A stretch of DNA of 64,000 bases from Merdicola sp905200315 (GTDB taxonomy: Bacteria > Bacillota > Clostridia > TANB77 > CAG-508), in the NCBI GenBank assembly GCA_902461935.1, contig CABPZP010000001.1:186001-250000 (forward strand), written 5' to 3'. A program made the position numbers and the translations under genes. The number at the start of each line of letters is the position of its first letter. The first letter of the stretch is position 1. Positions 43,311-55,123 of this stretch are shown here, piece after piece. Under the pieces are notes generated by a model. It had not been told where the DNA came from, made no database searches, and saw nothing but the letters and a program-made list of their open reading frames with translations.

Positions 43311-46300
43311 ATTATTATTTCTACATTATTTATTCCAGAATTTTCTTCCAAAACAATTCCCTTTGTTTCAACTTCTTTTCCATTTAAAATAAATTTTTCA
43401 ACACCTGTATTTTTACCATTCGGATTTTTTATTTTTATATTATATACACTATTTCCGTATTTATATTTTATTGAGTATTCTTTCCACCCCTTTGGAATAC
43501 ACGGGTTAAAAGTTAATGTTTGCTTTTTATTTTCTATATTTCCTTTTATTTTCATTCCTAAAATATATTCTATTCCAGCTTTATACATCCAACTGCTTGA
43601 ACCTGTGTACCAAGTCCAGCCTCCTCTACCTGCTAAATTTCCCGCTCCATATATATCTGCTGCAATTACATATGGTTCTACTTTATATTTTTGGGCTGTT
43701 TCTTTTGTTCGTGAATGTTCTATTGGATTTATCATTCTAAAATATTCTGTTGCTTTATCTCCAAAACCTAACATTGCCTCTGCTATTATTGTCCATATTG
43801 CTCCGGTGTGTGTATTGACCTCCATTCTCTCTTACTCCCGGCATATAAGCTTTTATATATCCTGGTTCTAATTTACTTTTATCAAATGGTGGATCTAACA
43901 ATTTTATTATAGAATTTTCTTTATCTATTAAATGATTTTCTAAACTTTCCATAGATATATATTTTTTGTCATTATCTCCTGCTTCTGAAATTACAGACCA
44001 AGCTTGTGCAATATTATCTATTCTGCATTCTTCGTTTTCTATACTTCCAAGAACATTTCCATCGTCCATAAAAGCTCTTTTATACCATCTTCCATCCCAA
44101 GCATTTTTATTTAAGTTTCTTTTTAAAGTTTCTGCTTGCTTTCTGTATTCCTCTGCCTTTTCTTTATCATCCTTTAAATCCAGTATTTTTGCAAATCTAT
44201 TTAATATTAAATATAAGAAAAATCCAAGCCATACACTTTCGCCTTTTCCTTTTGGTCCAACTTCTGAAAATCCATCGTTCCAATCTCCAGAACCAATTTT
44301 TGGTAATCCATTTTCTCCAAAATTTAAACTTTTATCTATAGCTTTTATACAGTGGTAATATATGCTTTCTTTGTCTTCTGTTTTTTCATATTTATCATAT
44401 CTTTCACTTGTGTTTTCATCTAATAATTCTCCCTGCAAGTATGGAACTTCTATATCTAAAATTTCTGTATCTCCTGTTACAACTATATATTCTGTGCACA
44501 TATATGCAAGCCATAATAAATCATCCGAAAATTTAGTTCTAATTCCTCTTTCTGTTTCATCGTGCCACCAATGTTCTACATCTCCCTCAATAAATTGATG
44601 AGCAGCATGTTTTATTATCTGATTTTTAATTATTTCTGGCTTAATATTCTTAAAACACAAAGTGTCTTGCAACTGGTCTCTAAAACCAAAAGCTCCTCCT
44701 GATTGATAATAACCTGTTCTTGCATATAATCTACATGCTAAACTTTGATATAAAGCCCATCCATTTAATAATATATTTATAGATTCCATTGGTGTTTCAA
44801 CTTGAATTTTTCCTAAAATATTATTCCATTTATTTTTTACATTTTGCAATTCTGTTTTACAATTACTTATATTTGTATATTTGTAAACTATATCTTTTAT
44901 ATTAATTTTATTTTCTTCTTCTCCTAGTAAAATTATAAGTTCCTTTTCTTCATATGCTTTAAGTTCTATTTCTAATTCTATAGCTGCACACGAATTACTT
45001 CCTAGTCCACTTTCTTTGTCTAATTCTATTTTATTTATTGCTTCTGGATTTGCAATATTCCCGCTTCCAATAAAGCTTTTCTTATTTCCTGTAAACGATT
45101 TAATTTTTTCACTAACTCCAATAAAAGCTATTTCATTTTTAAATTCTTCTGCATATAAATTCTTTAAGAATATAATATTACCATCTTTTTCTACATTAAT
45201 ATAACCATTAGATTTAAGTTCATCTTCCCCTAGAACAGGTTTAATATAATAAATTAATTTTAGTTTTTTAGTTTCTGGCAAAGTATTTTTTATATTTAGC
45301 ACATTAATTTTTACACTTTCTTTATTTGGAACAAAAACAGTTAATTTTTGTTCTATTCCTAAACTAAAATGTTCATATTCAGCATAACCAAATCCATATT
45401 TAATATAATATTCGTTATTATCTGGACATGGTCTTGCTCCTAATGACCAATATTTTCCTGTTTGTGTGTCTTTTAAATAAATTATTTCTGAAGGAATATC
45501 TTGTGAAGGATTATTATTCCATGCTGTTATTCTATTCAATCTTGAATTTTTATTCCAAGTATAACCTCCTAAACCTTCTGTTACAACTGTTCCAAATTTT
45601 TCGTTTGCAATTATATGGCTCCAAGTTGTTGGCAAATTGTTTTCTTTATTTACTTTCAATACATACTCTTTGCCATCTTTAGTAAATGCGCCATATTCAT
45701 TATAGTATTTTAAATTTTCTAAATTATCTATTTGGTCTAGTTTATTTTCTCTTATAGTTTCATTTTCTAATACAATTTTTTCTGGTTTTTCCTCTGGAAT
45801 ATTTTTTAATAATTTTTTATATTCGTCTTCTAAATCTTTTAGTTGATTTTCTAAACTTCCCAAATGGCTATCTAATACGACATTTGCTCTAAATTCTAAT
45901 AAATGTAAATCTTCTTCTGATATTTCATTTGAATTAATTCTAAATATTCCTGCTTTTTGATTTTTCATATATCCATAAGGGCTACTTAATATTATGTTTT
46001 CTATTTCATCTTGAACTTCTGAATTATAACTGTACTCTTCATTATTTAATATTACTAACTCAAATTCTATATTTTTTATTCTTAAATACTCATATGCCTT
46101 TAAAACTTCTTCTAGTACAAAGCTATCATTTAAGTCTTTAATTTTCACTAAAACAATTGGCAAATCGCCAGAAATACCAAACTTCCATAAATCACTTTGA
46201 GAATACGTATTATTATTTTTTATATCGTTTTTCTTTAATTCATTTTGTACAATTAAAAGTGACATTAATTTTTTATAATCTCTTGTGTCTGTTCCCTTTA

Positions 46301-49300
46301 TTCCTAAATATCGTATTTCTTCCATAGACTTTAATTTTTCTAATTGGAAGTTTTTCTTTATTTTAGCTTGATTTTTATATTCGTTAACATACTTTTGAGC
46401 CTTTTCCTTTGTATCTGAAACTGCAATAATTAAATTTAAGTCTACTTCTTCTCCTGGCATTACTTTTAATGTTCTTTTTAATGCAATAATTGGTTCTGTA
46501 ATTAGTCCCACTATTTTACTAAATGGCTTTGAATTTTTTATCATTTCTGGAAGTTGAATATTTCCTCTACCAAAGAACTTTTCCTTATCTAATTCATATT
46601 CTATGTCTCCTATTGTTTCATTTTCAGTAAATAATGTTGTTGCTAAAAATATTTTTTCAGCATTTTTATCTCTTTGTCTTCTTTCTATTATTATGTTGTC
46701 ATTTTCAAATTCATTTCTTAAAAATAAATCATTAAATACTGGGTGTGAAATATCTTGTATTTGTGTAGATATAACCGGTTCAAAGCTTCCTGTAACTTCT
46801 AAAATTTGTTCTCTGTTTCCTATATTTTTAATTTTTAAATTTCGTATTTCTATTGGTTCTTCTACATCTACTGTAGTATTTGCTGTTATTTCTATATCTC
46901 CATCTTGTCTTACTATTTTTGTGCTGTCTGGTGAAAATACTGTATTATATTTATCTGGTTTATCTAAAAAACTTGCATAATTTGCCATCCATATTCTATT
47001 ATCAGATATATTTTTTAAGTAAAAAAACATACCTTGAGCTTCATCTGCAGTTTGTTTGTATCTATTTATTATAATATTTTTGTATTTACTATATCCCTCA
47101 CCCTTTTGGTTTGTAATAATAGAATAATTTTCATTTGAAATAACATTATATTCATCTATGGTTTCTATATTAGTAATTATCTCTTCATTATAACTTTCGT
47201 AATCTTTATATTTTACTTTTACAGGTTTTACTTTTTTCTCTTTTGTAATAATCATATCTTCTGGCATTCTTTCTTGTAGTAAAATATCTATTGCTTCTAT
47301 TTCTGGATTATCGTAAAATCTTTGCTGAAAAATATTGTTATTTATTAAATTATTTATTGAAAGCAATATTAAACTTTGATGATGTGCCATAAATGTTTTT
47401 ACTGGTTCACTTATTTTTCCCTTTTGCATTCTATTTCTTGTAAAATCTACCGCTTCATATAATCCATATTTTCCTCTTGCCCCATATTCTTCCATTAATT
47501 TTAAGTTTTTAATGCTTTCTTTTGGTTTGTAATTTATAGCTAAAACACTTCCATAGCTTGCTACTACTGCTTCATCTTCTAAACCTCTTTTTAACCCTAG
47601 CCATGGTATTCCAAAGGCTTTATATTGGTAATTTGCATGCAAGTCTTTTACATTGAAGGCAGATTCCGAAATTCCCCATGGTATTCCTACATTTTTGCTA
47701 TATATCATTTGACACATAATCATAAACTTGCAAGATTCATCTAATAAACTTCCCTCATATTGATGAATATTTATTGTTGGCATTAAATATTCAAAAGCCG
47801 TTCCAGACCACGAAATAAGACCTTTGTGTTTATTTAAATTTGTAAGTGTTCTGCTTAAATTCCTCCAATGTTTTACTGGCACATCTCCTTTACTTATTGC
47901 TACTAAACTTGCTTGTCTTGCTTCTGAAGCTAACAAATCGTAATACGAATTTGTTAATTTATTTTCTTCAATATTAAACCCAATTGAAAATAGTCCAACT
48001 TTATAGTCATAAAGCACTGCAAAGTTTGTTCTTTCTATTGTTTCATCTATTATATTTATCATTATATTTATTTTGTTTTTATATTTTTCTTCTGCTTCAA
48101 AATTAATTAAAAATTGCTTTACTACATATAAATAACCAACAAAATTCCCACTGTCTACGGTTGAAACATATCTTGGTATCAGTGGTTGCAAGGTTTGTAT
48201 GTTATACCAGTTATATAAATGTCCATTCCATTTTTGCAAAGAATTTATTGTGTTTAGCATTTTTTCTAATAAATTTATTGTATATTCTTTTGTTTCATAT
48301 TTTAAGTCATAACTAGAAATTACTGCAAGCATTGCAAGTCCAATATTTGTTGATGATGTTCTGTTTACAAATTTTTCTTTTCTTCCAATTTGATAATTAT
48401 CTGGTGGTAAATAATTATTTTCTTCTGTTAATGAATCTTTAAAATATTGCCAAGTTTCTCTTGCTATATTTTGTATATATTCTTTTTCTTCTTTATTTAA
48501 CTTTTCTATTTGTGCATTGTTTTTTATTTCTTTACTTACTTCATATGCAAACCATGGAGATATTGCCCATATAATTCCTACTGAATAAAAGCTCCATAAT
48601 TCAAGTGTTGTTTTGCTTGTATATGCTAATATGAAACCAATAACTGCAAATAAAATATTCACCCACATATTAGTATAATATGAACCTAAACTTACTTTTG
48701 AAAATCTTTCTGCTTCCTCAGATGTTGTCCACTCAAGCATATGCATTTTTGAAAAATACTTTCTATATATTGTTTTTATTATTGCATTTAAAGAAATATA
48801 TGCTTTGTTTGGAAAGAAAGAAAATGTTAAATATGCTCTTGTTATTATTCCTTTTATTCCAGAAATTTTGGGTGTGAAACTTTTGCTAGTTTCTTGTCCA
48901 TCTTTTTTAAATACTATTTTGTTTACTAATTCTAAAATCGTTGGTGCCAAAATTGCTATAAAAACCGCCACTACAGGTGTACATATTCTTACATTGAATT
49001 TTAATTTTATAACTATTGCCAATAATAATGATATTACACAAAAAATTTCTAATAAGCTTCTTCTTAGGTTATCTAATATCTTAAATTTCGACAAAAAGTT
49101 TAATGGATTTTTGTGCAATTTTCCGTTTTTGTCTTTTATGTTATTTAATAACCAACCTGTTATTTGCCAGTCTCCTCTAATCCACCTGTGTAGTCTACTT
49201 ATAAAACTGTTATATTTATATGGGTAGCCATCCATAAGCATTATGTCTGTTGCAAGTCCACATCTTAAATAACTTCCTTCTAGCAAATCGTGGCTTAACA

Positions 49301-51425
49301 CTGTGTTTTCTGGAATTTGATTTTCTAATACTTCTGAAAATACCTTTAAATTATAAATTCCTTTTCCTGTAAAAATTCCTTCATCAAAATTATCTTGGTA
49401 TACATCTGAAATTGCATTTGTATATAAATCTGTTCCTCCGCTTCCTGCAAATATTTGTGTAAATAAAGATTTTCTACTTGCTTCTATATTTATTCCTACT
49501 TTTGGCTGAATAAGTGCATGACCTTTTACTACTGCTCCGTTTTTTACTTCTGGCTTATTTAGTATATGTCCCATTGTTCCTATTAGTTTTTGTGCAGTTT
49601 CTAAGCTTAAATCTGTATCTGCATCTAAAGTTATTATATTTTTTATTTCTGGTATCTTTTCTTCTTCAATAGTATTTATTATAAAATCTGCTTTTTTATT
49701 TTTTAATAAATATTCATTAAATTGTGTTAATAAACCTCTTTTACGTTCCCACCCTAAATATGCATTTTCCTTTTCATTCCATCTTCTTTTTCTATATAAA
49801 AAATAAAATATTTTTTTATTATATTTTTCATTTAATTTATCTACTAATTCTTTTCCTTTTTCTATGAGCTTTGCATCTATTTCTTCTACTTCGTTTTTAG
49901 TTGTTGTGCAATCTCCTAAAAGAGCAAAATATAAATTGTCACTCCTATTTGCTAAGTAATATACTTCTAATTTATGAATTATTTCTTCTACCTTTTTTTC
50001 ACTATCTATTATTGTTGGTACTACAACAAAGGTTGACTCTTCTTCTGGTATTCCTTCACTATAATCCATTTTTGGCAATATTTTTGGTTTTACAATTTTA
50101 CCAAGTATATATTGTGTGCATTGCACAACAATTTCTGATACAGGTATAAATAAAAATATTGATAGTATTATTGATATAAATAAATGCATTTTATAGTAAT
50201 TTTTCATTAGTGCTAGTGTTATAATAAGGCTTACAGCACTTATTCCATATACATATATTTTAGCTTTTAAGCTTTTACTAACTTCATTGTTTTTATATCC
50301 TATTATTTTATATAAATTATTTTTTCCTTCTGAAATTAGATAATATCCTATATGTGAAGTTTTAGGATTATTTCCTTTTTGCGATAATTCTAAAGCCCTT
50401 TGAGCAATATATAACTCCGAAATTTTTGTTTTTTTAGAAATTTCTGAAATTACATTTCTATAATATTCTTTTGTTTCAAAATCCATTTTTTCGTATATAC
50501 CAGCAGGGTCTTTTTTTAATATTTCTTCTACTCCATTTACATCTTCAAAAATTTCCAAGAAATTCATTCGTGCAAGTCTTTTTAAGGTTGTTATACTATT
50601 TGCCATTGAGAGTTTTTTTAGTGCAATATCATAATGTTCTTTCTTTATTACTTCTGATATTGTTGTTCCGCTTCTATTTACTTGTTCTTCTAAAACATCA
50701 AAAAAGTTTCTAGCCTTTCTTCCTGCTTTTTTTAACTTGTAGGATAAATATTCTATAAAAGGGTATTTTAACTCTCCATACCCTATTTTTGCCGTTTGTA
50801 TTTTATTGTTTTGGCTACATATTAGCTCGTTTTTGTTTTTATTTTCTACTAGTCTTTCATATATATTTTCTGCTCTATATTTTTGAATTTGACTTGAATA
50901 TATTTTTTCACATACTCGTGCAATATTTTCTATTAAGCCAATTTTAAGAAATATGTTTATATTCCATATTTCTTCCATACTTAAACTTTTCTTTTTTTGA
51001 TAAGCTTGTAATATATAATTCAAATTATAATTATCAACATTGTTTTCTGTAAAAGCTAAAATTTCGTAAGCCAACACATATATACGTGCATAACCATTGT
51101 AAATTCCATTTGAAATTCCAACTAAATTTTTATATTTATTTAAACTAAGCTCTTTTTGAACACTTTTTACATTTTCTTCTATAATATAATAATTATCTAA
51201 AAGCCATTCTCCAGCAGGATGTATGTTTATTTTCAACTTAACATGTTCATTTAGCAAATTATATACTCTTGTAATAAATTCAAAATTTTTAAGCATATCG
51301 TTAATTGGATATGTTTGTATATCTGAATTTTTTGTAATAGAATTATCAGATGCAAACTTTTCAATGTATTCTTCTAATTTTTGTTTATCAAGAGCAATTC
51401 CATTAATATTTAAAATACCAAACAT
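43307..51425 (-). pseudogene. ndvB: Cyclic beta-1,2-glucan synthase (NdvB/ChvB-like, GT84-GH94), one frameshift near the 3' end
   Basis: Two frames together encode about 2700 residues, the size of NdvB/ChvB. Order: N-terminal region with membrane helices near 400-440; glycosyltransferase with ITLDADTDLSLE, GTDLY and RLHRWIRGDWQ; further helices to about residue 980; the Glyco_trans_36/GH94-type region; and a C-terminal GH94 phosphorylase-like domain with QSGGAFGFRDQLQD and the catalytic-type SGDWNDGFSEVG. The family makes cyclic beta-1,2-glucan at the membrane. At 43805 one extra C (minus strand) between CAC and GGA shifts the frame: the long frame reads THRSNMD and stops at 43755, while the expected THGAIWTIIAEAM continues to 43307. 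It may be mutation or assembly error. Confidence 0.9.
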
Positions 51426-51441
51426 TTAAAAACTTTCACTC

Positions 51442-51463
51442 CCTAAAATTTATGTATTTTAGG
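51442..51463 (-). promoter_or_regulatory. Hairpin overlapping the ribosome binding site of the glucan synthase gene
   Basis: CCTAAAAT and ATTTTAGG form a stem whose 3' arm runs into the only Shine-Dalgarno sequence, AGGGAG, before the ATG at 51425. It has no T run. It could limit translation or mark the end of the upstream gene. Confidence 0.5.
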
Positions 51464-51499
51464 TTAGTTTTTCCATGTTTGGTATTTTTTATTCGCTAT

Positions 51500-52387
51500 T
51501 TATATTATCTTAAGTTGTTCATCATTTAATTTGGCATTTTTTACCCAAAATTCAACATTTGAATTATAATTTAATGTACATTGAATTTGTATTGTATCTC
51601 CTTTATTTATTTTTCCATTTTCCTCTGAAGAATATAATATTATGCTATTATTGTTAAATTCTATTTTAGAGGTTCCACTACATGTAAGATTATCTGAATC
51701 AAATCCTTCTGGAACTTCAAAACTAATTTTCCAGTTATCATAATTGCTATTTTTGTTATTTATTGTAATTGTTACATTATAAGATGTTTCATTATTACTA
51801 AGTGTTTGTATTGCTTCATATTTATATGTTGACAATAATTCTTCATTATTATTTATTTTTATTGCATCTGATATTATTTCTTCTTTTGTATTGTCTTTTT
51901 TGGTAAGTAACAAATGAATATAGTATGTTTTTTCTGCTTTAATTGTTGTTTGAACTGTTCCAGATTTTTCTGTAACTGCTATAGCATCCGAAGTTAGCCA
52001 AATATTATCATCAACACCCATATAGTTTTTGTTATTATTAACTACAAATTCACAATTTTGTAAGTCTACATTTTCATCCAAAATATCTATTTGAGCAGTT
52101 GCTTTTGCCTCTAAAACACTTGTATATTCAATATTTTCTCCATTCCACTTTATTTTAGCAGAATTGCTATTTAAATTTACATTATTTAATTTTTTCTCAT
52201 TATAAATTTCATTTATAAAATTAACATCTTCACCATATTTATCTATAATTGTTGTGTCTGCATTTTTTTGTGCTCTATTTGCATTATTGGCAGAAACATA
52301 AACACCCATTAAAATTATAGTAAAAAACAGCACAACCGTAAGAGTAACAACAGTTGCAGAACCTCTTTCACTCTTGAATTTTTCCAT
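51500..52387 (-). CDS. Surface protein with pilin/TadE-like N-terminal anchor
   Basis: The product is 295 residues. The start MEKFKSERGSATVVTLTVVL followed by a hydrophobic helix (to about residue 33) resembles the class of pilin-like or TadE-like membrane anchors (ERGSATV). The outer part has two beta-rich regions; the C-terminal one (about 190-285, with NYDNWKISFEVPEGF and QIQCTLNYN) resembles carbohydrate-binding family 2-like folds, which is tentative. RBS GGAGGAA. It lies between a peptidase gene and the glucan synthase gene on the same strand, 75 bases from the latter. Function unknown. Confidence 0.75.
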   Translation of the reverse strand: MEKFKSERGSATVVTLTVVLFFTIILMGVYVSANNANRAQKNADTTIIDKYGEDVNFINEIYNEKKLNNVNLNSNSAKIKWNGENIEYTSVLEAKATAQIDILDENVDLQNCEFVVNNNKNYMGVDDNIWLTSDAIAVTEKSGTVQTTIKAEKTYYIHLLLTKKDNTKEEIISDAIKINNNEELLSTYKYEAIQTLSNNETSYNVTITINNKNSNYDNWKISFEVPEGFDSDNLTCSGTSKIEFNNNSIILYSSEENGKINKGDTIQIQCTLNYNSNVEFWVKNAKLNDEQLKII

Positions 52388-52425
52388 ATTTCCTCCATGT
52401 TTGACAATTATTATTCAAATCATAT

Positions 52426-53544
52426 TTATATTAAATTTTCAGGATTTAAACATTCTAATTCTGGCAATACAAATCTACCATCTTTTCTTATTAATACATC
52501 ATCAAAATATATTTCTCCGCCACCAAATTCTGGTCTTTGTATATTTACAATATCCCAATGTATACTTGACCTATTGCCATTATCGCTTTCTTCTAAAGCT
52601 GTTCCGGGTGTAAAATGAAAACTACCTTTTACTTTCTCATCAAATAATGTATCTCCTATTGTATTCTCAACATATGGATTTAATCCAAATGCAAATTCTC
52701 CAATGTATCTTGCTCCTTCGTCTGTATCTAAAATTTCATTTAATTCTTTTGTTTTATTTGATGTAGCTTTTATTATTTTACCATTTTCAAACTCGAATCT
52801 TATATTATTAAAGGTTATTCCATTATAAGTTGTTTCTGTATTGTATGTTATATATCCATTTACACTTGTTTTTACTGGTGCAGATGCAACTTCTCCATCT
52901 GGAATATTATATGTGCCATAGTATTTTTCAGCTGGTATTCCTTTTATACTAAAATGTAAATCTGTTTCTGTTCCAACAATATGAACTCTATCCGTTTTGT
53001 TCATTAAATTTTTTAATGAATCCATAGCTTTTGACATTTTAGCATAATCTACATTACATACATTAAAAAAGAAATCTTCAAAATCGTCTTTGCTCATTTT
53101 GCTCATTTGTGCCATTGCATTATTAGGGTATCTTAAAATGCACCATTTTGTATGTTTTACTCTTTCCTCAAAGTGAACAGGTAATTGGTAATATTTATTA
53201 TACATTTCCATAATATCTTTTGGAATTCCATTTAACTCTGCAGAATTTGGTGTTGCACGAATTCCAATATATGCATCCATATCCTTCATTCTTGCTTCAT
53301 CATGTTTTGCATACATTTTTATTTGTTCCTCATCAGCATTTTCAAGCATAACTCTTAATATTTCATAATTTATTATATTAAACTGAGGTCTAGCACCTAA
53401 CTCTTCCGCCTTTTTTATTATTTCCTTTGCTAAAGGAATTGCCTCTTCTCCTAAAATTTCAACTAATAGATTATCTCCTCTTTTTATATCAACAGAAAAT
53501 GTTAATAGATTATTCGCCAATTTTTCATATCTTTTGTCTTTCAT
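52426..53544 (-). CDS. Aminopeptidase, M29 family (thermophilic metallopeptidase)
   Basis: The product is 372 residues. Landmarks of the M29 family: VEILGEEAIPLAKEIIKKA, the metal-ligand region VASAPVKTSVNG, FENGKI, GARYIGEFAFGLNP (Glu ligand), SFHFTPGTA and HWDIV (His, Asp ligands). These enzymes are cytosolic cobalt/zinc-dependent aminopeptidases such as AmpS. RBS AAGGAGGAG. Next upstream on the other strand is a divergent promoter region. Confidence 0.95.
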   Translation of the reverse strand: MKDKRYEKLANNLLTFSVDIKRGDNLLVEILGEEAIPLAKEIIKKAEELGARPQFNIINYEILRVMLENADEEQIKMYAKHDEARMKDMDAYIGIRATPNSAELNGIPKDIMEMYNKYYQLPVHFEERVKHTKWCILRYPNNAMAQMSKMSKDDFEDFFFNVCNVDYAKMSKAMDSLKNLMNKTDRVHIVGTETDLHFSIKGIPAEKYYGTYNIPDGEVASAPVKTSVNGYITYNTETTYNGITFNNIRFEFENGKIIKATSNKTKELNEILDTDEGARYIGEFAFGLNPYVENTIGDTLFDEKVKGSFHFTPGTALEESDNGNRSSIHWDIVNIQRPEFGGGEIYFDDVLIRKDGRFVLPELECLNPENLI

Positions 53545-53630
53545 AAACTCCTCCTTATTTTAAAGTATTATATATAATTAATTATTTTTTTTCAACTTCT
53601 TAAATATAAAATTCTAAAAAATACTTCAAT

Positions 53631-53659
53631 TTGCAATTTTATGTAAAGTACGCTATAAT
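53631..53659 (+). promoter_or_regulatory. Sigma-A-type promoter
   Basis: TTGCAA and TATAAT are spaced by exactly 17 bases. It lies about 80 bases upstream of the 62-residue ORF and faces it. Confidence 0.75.
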
Positions 53660-53740
53660 AATAACAGAAATTGGGTATTCACTCCTTTTTCACGTAACCA
53701 TAAACAACAAGTAAAATAATTATTTTAGGAGGACAACAAT

Positions 53741-53929
53741 ATGATTATTGAAATAATAATAACTTTTTTAATGGCTTTTTGTATCTCTATAACATTATCA
53801 TACAAAAAATTCTTTGACAAAGTTGCAAGAAACTTAAACCATTTTCAAAAATTTTTAAATAATGATAATGTATCTGAAGAAGAAATAAAAAAAGAATTTT
53901 CAAATATAATGAAAGATATTTGTAAATAA
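53741..53929 (+). CDS. Small single-helix membrane protein (62 residues)
   Basis: The frame begins MIIEIIITFLMAFCISITLS with a membrane helix (1-20), continues with a basic segment (YKKFFDKVARNLNHF) and ends in a charged amphipathic helix (SEEEIKKEFSNIMKDI). TTAGGAGG lies seven bases before the ATG, a sigma-A-like promoter lies upstream and a terminator downstream, so it is an independently expressed small gene. I do not recognise a family. Confidence 0.75.
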   Translation: MIIEIIITFLMAFCISITLSYKKFFDKVARNLNHFQKFLNNDNVSEEEIKKEFSNIMKDICK

Positions 53930-53945
53930 TCTTTCATTTATAACC

Positions 53946-53983
53946 AAATACAAGGAACTCTTTAATACGAGTTTCTTGTATTT
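53946..53983 (+). terminator. Terminator of the 62-residue gene
   Basis: AAATACAAG...CTTGTATTT form a stem (with inner AACTC/GAGTT) followed by a run of T. Confidence 0.85.
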
Positions 53984-54141
53984 TTTTATATTAAGAAAAA
54001 ACTTCTGACAAATTAGTTAGAAGTTTCATTCATACATAACAAATGAGCTATGTAAATTAAATTATAATTTTGCATATTTATCATGTAGATATTATATTGC
54101 AAATTATGTTTAATTTTGTATTTATATAACTAAAATATTTC

Positions 54142-54170
54142 TTGACTTTGCACTATTTTGGGCATATACT
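54142..54170 (+). promoter_or_regulatory. Promoter of the porCDAB operon
   Basis: TTGACT and TATACT are spaced by 17 bases and end 29 bases before the porC ATG. It excludes the in-frame start at 54158, which lies inside the promoter. Confidence 0.85.
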
Positions 54171-54199
54171 TAAATGAGTTTTTAAGGAGGTCTTACTTT

Positions 54200-54778
54200 A
54201 TGAAAGATTTAATTGAAATAAGATGGCACGGTAGAGGTGGTCAAGGTGCTAAAACTGCTTCTTTGCTTTTAGCTGATGCTGCTTTTAACACTGGTAAATT
54301 TATTCAAGGTTTCCCAGAATATGGGCCTGAAAGAATGGGTGCCCCTATTACTGCTTATAATAGAATTAGTAATAAACCTATTACTGTTCATAGCAATATT
54401 TATGAGCCAGATTATGTTGTAGTTGTAGATGATACTTTGCTTGAAAGTGTTGATGTTACTGCTGGTTTAAAACCAGATGGTGCAATCATTATTAATACTA
54501 CGAAATCTGCTGATGAACTTAAACAATTATTAAGTAATTATTCTGGTAGTATTTATACAATTGATGCAAGAAAAATTTCATTAGAAACTCTTGGAAAATA
54601 TTTTCCAAATACTCCTATGCTTGCAGCTATTGTTAAGGTTAGTGCTATTATGAATGATGAAGAGTTTTTAAACGATATGAAAGGTTCTTTTAAACATAAA
54701 TTTGCTAAAAAGCCTGAGGTTATCGAAGGTAATATGAAAGCTATTGAAATGGCTTTAAAAGAAGTAAATAAAATTTAA
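54200..54778 (+). CDS. porC: 2-oxoacid:ferredoxin oxidoreductase, gamma subunit
   Basis: The product is 192 residues, with start at 54200 after AAGGAGG. It opens IEIRWHGRGGQGAKTASLLL, the gamma-subunit signature, followed by EYGPERMGAP and ITVHSNIYEPDYVVVVDDTLL. In four-subunit POR enzymes gamma is fused or associated with the others in the cytosol; the complex oxidises pyruvate to acetyl-CoA and CO2, reducing ferredoxin. Gene order gamma-delta-alpha-beta fits POR, though 2-ketoisovalerate oxidoreductase cannot be strictly excluded. Confidence 0.95.
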   Translation: MKDLIEIRWHGRGGQGAKTASLLLADAAFNTGKFIQGFPEYGPERMGAPITAYNRISNKPITVHSNIYEPDYVVVVDDTLLESVDVTAGLKPDGAIIINTTKSADELKQLLSNYSGSIYTIDARKISLETLGKYFPNTPMLAAIVKVSAIMNDEEFLNDMKGSFKHKFAKKPEVIEGNMKAIEMALKEVNKI

Positions 54779-54802
54779 AATTACTTTAAAGGAAGTGTTG
54801 AA

Positions 54803-55087
54803 ATGACTAATATTAATAAAAATACTCCAATGTGCGACCTTACAATTGGAGGAAATATATATAATGCTGGTAATGCTAAGGATTTCAAAACTGGTGATTG
54901 GAGAAGTATTACTCCTATATTTCATTCTGAGAAGTGCAAACAATGTGGATTGTGCTTTCCTGTTTGTCCAGAAAATTCCATTCCAGTAAATAAAGATGGT
55001 TTACGTTCAGATTTTGATTATGATTTTTGCAAGGGCTGCGGTGTATGTGCAAAGGTTTGTCCGTTTAATGCCATCACAATGGAATAA
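54803..55087 (+). CDS. porD: 2-oxoacid:ferredoxin oxidoreductase, delta (ferredoxin-like) subunit
   Basis: The product is 94 residues with two [4Fe-4S] motifs: CKQCGLCFPVCPEN and CKGCGVCAKVCPFNA. It passes electrons from the TPP-bound intermediate to soluble ferredoxin. RBS AAAGGAAG. The distance to porC is 24 bases. Confidence 0.97.
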   Translation: MTNINKNTPMCDLTIGGNIYNAGNAKDFKTGDWRSITPIFHSEKCKQCGLCFPVCPENSIPVNKDGLRSDFDYDFCKGCGVCAKVCPFNAITME

Positions 55088-55123
55088 AATATTATATAAA
55101 ATTAAAGAAAGGATTTTAGAAAT

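Noticed and set aside
43307..43825. Separate small gene for the C-terminal 172-residue frame
   Set aside because: Its first residues (MEVNTHTG) arise from the shifted reading of GGQYTH; from GAIWTIIAEAM on it is the end of the GH94 domain of the glucan synthase.
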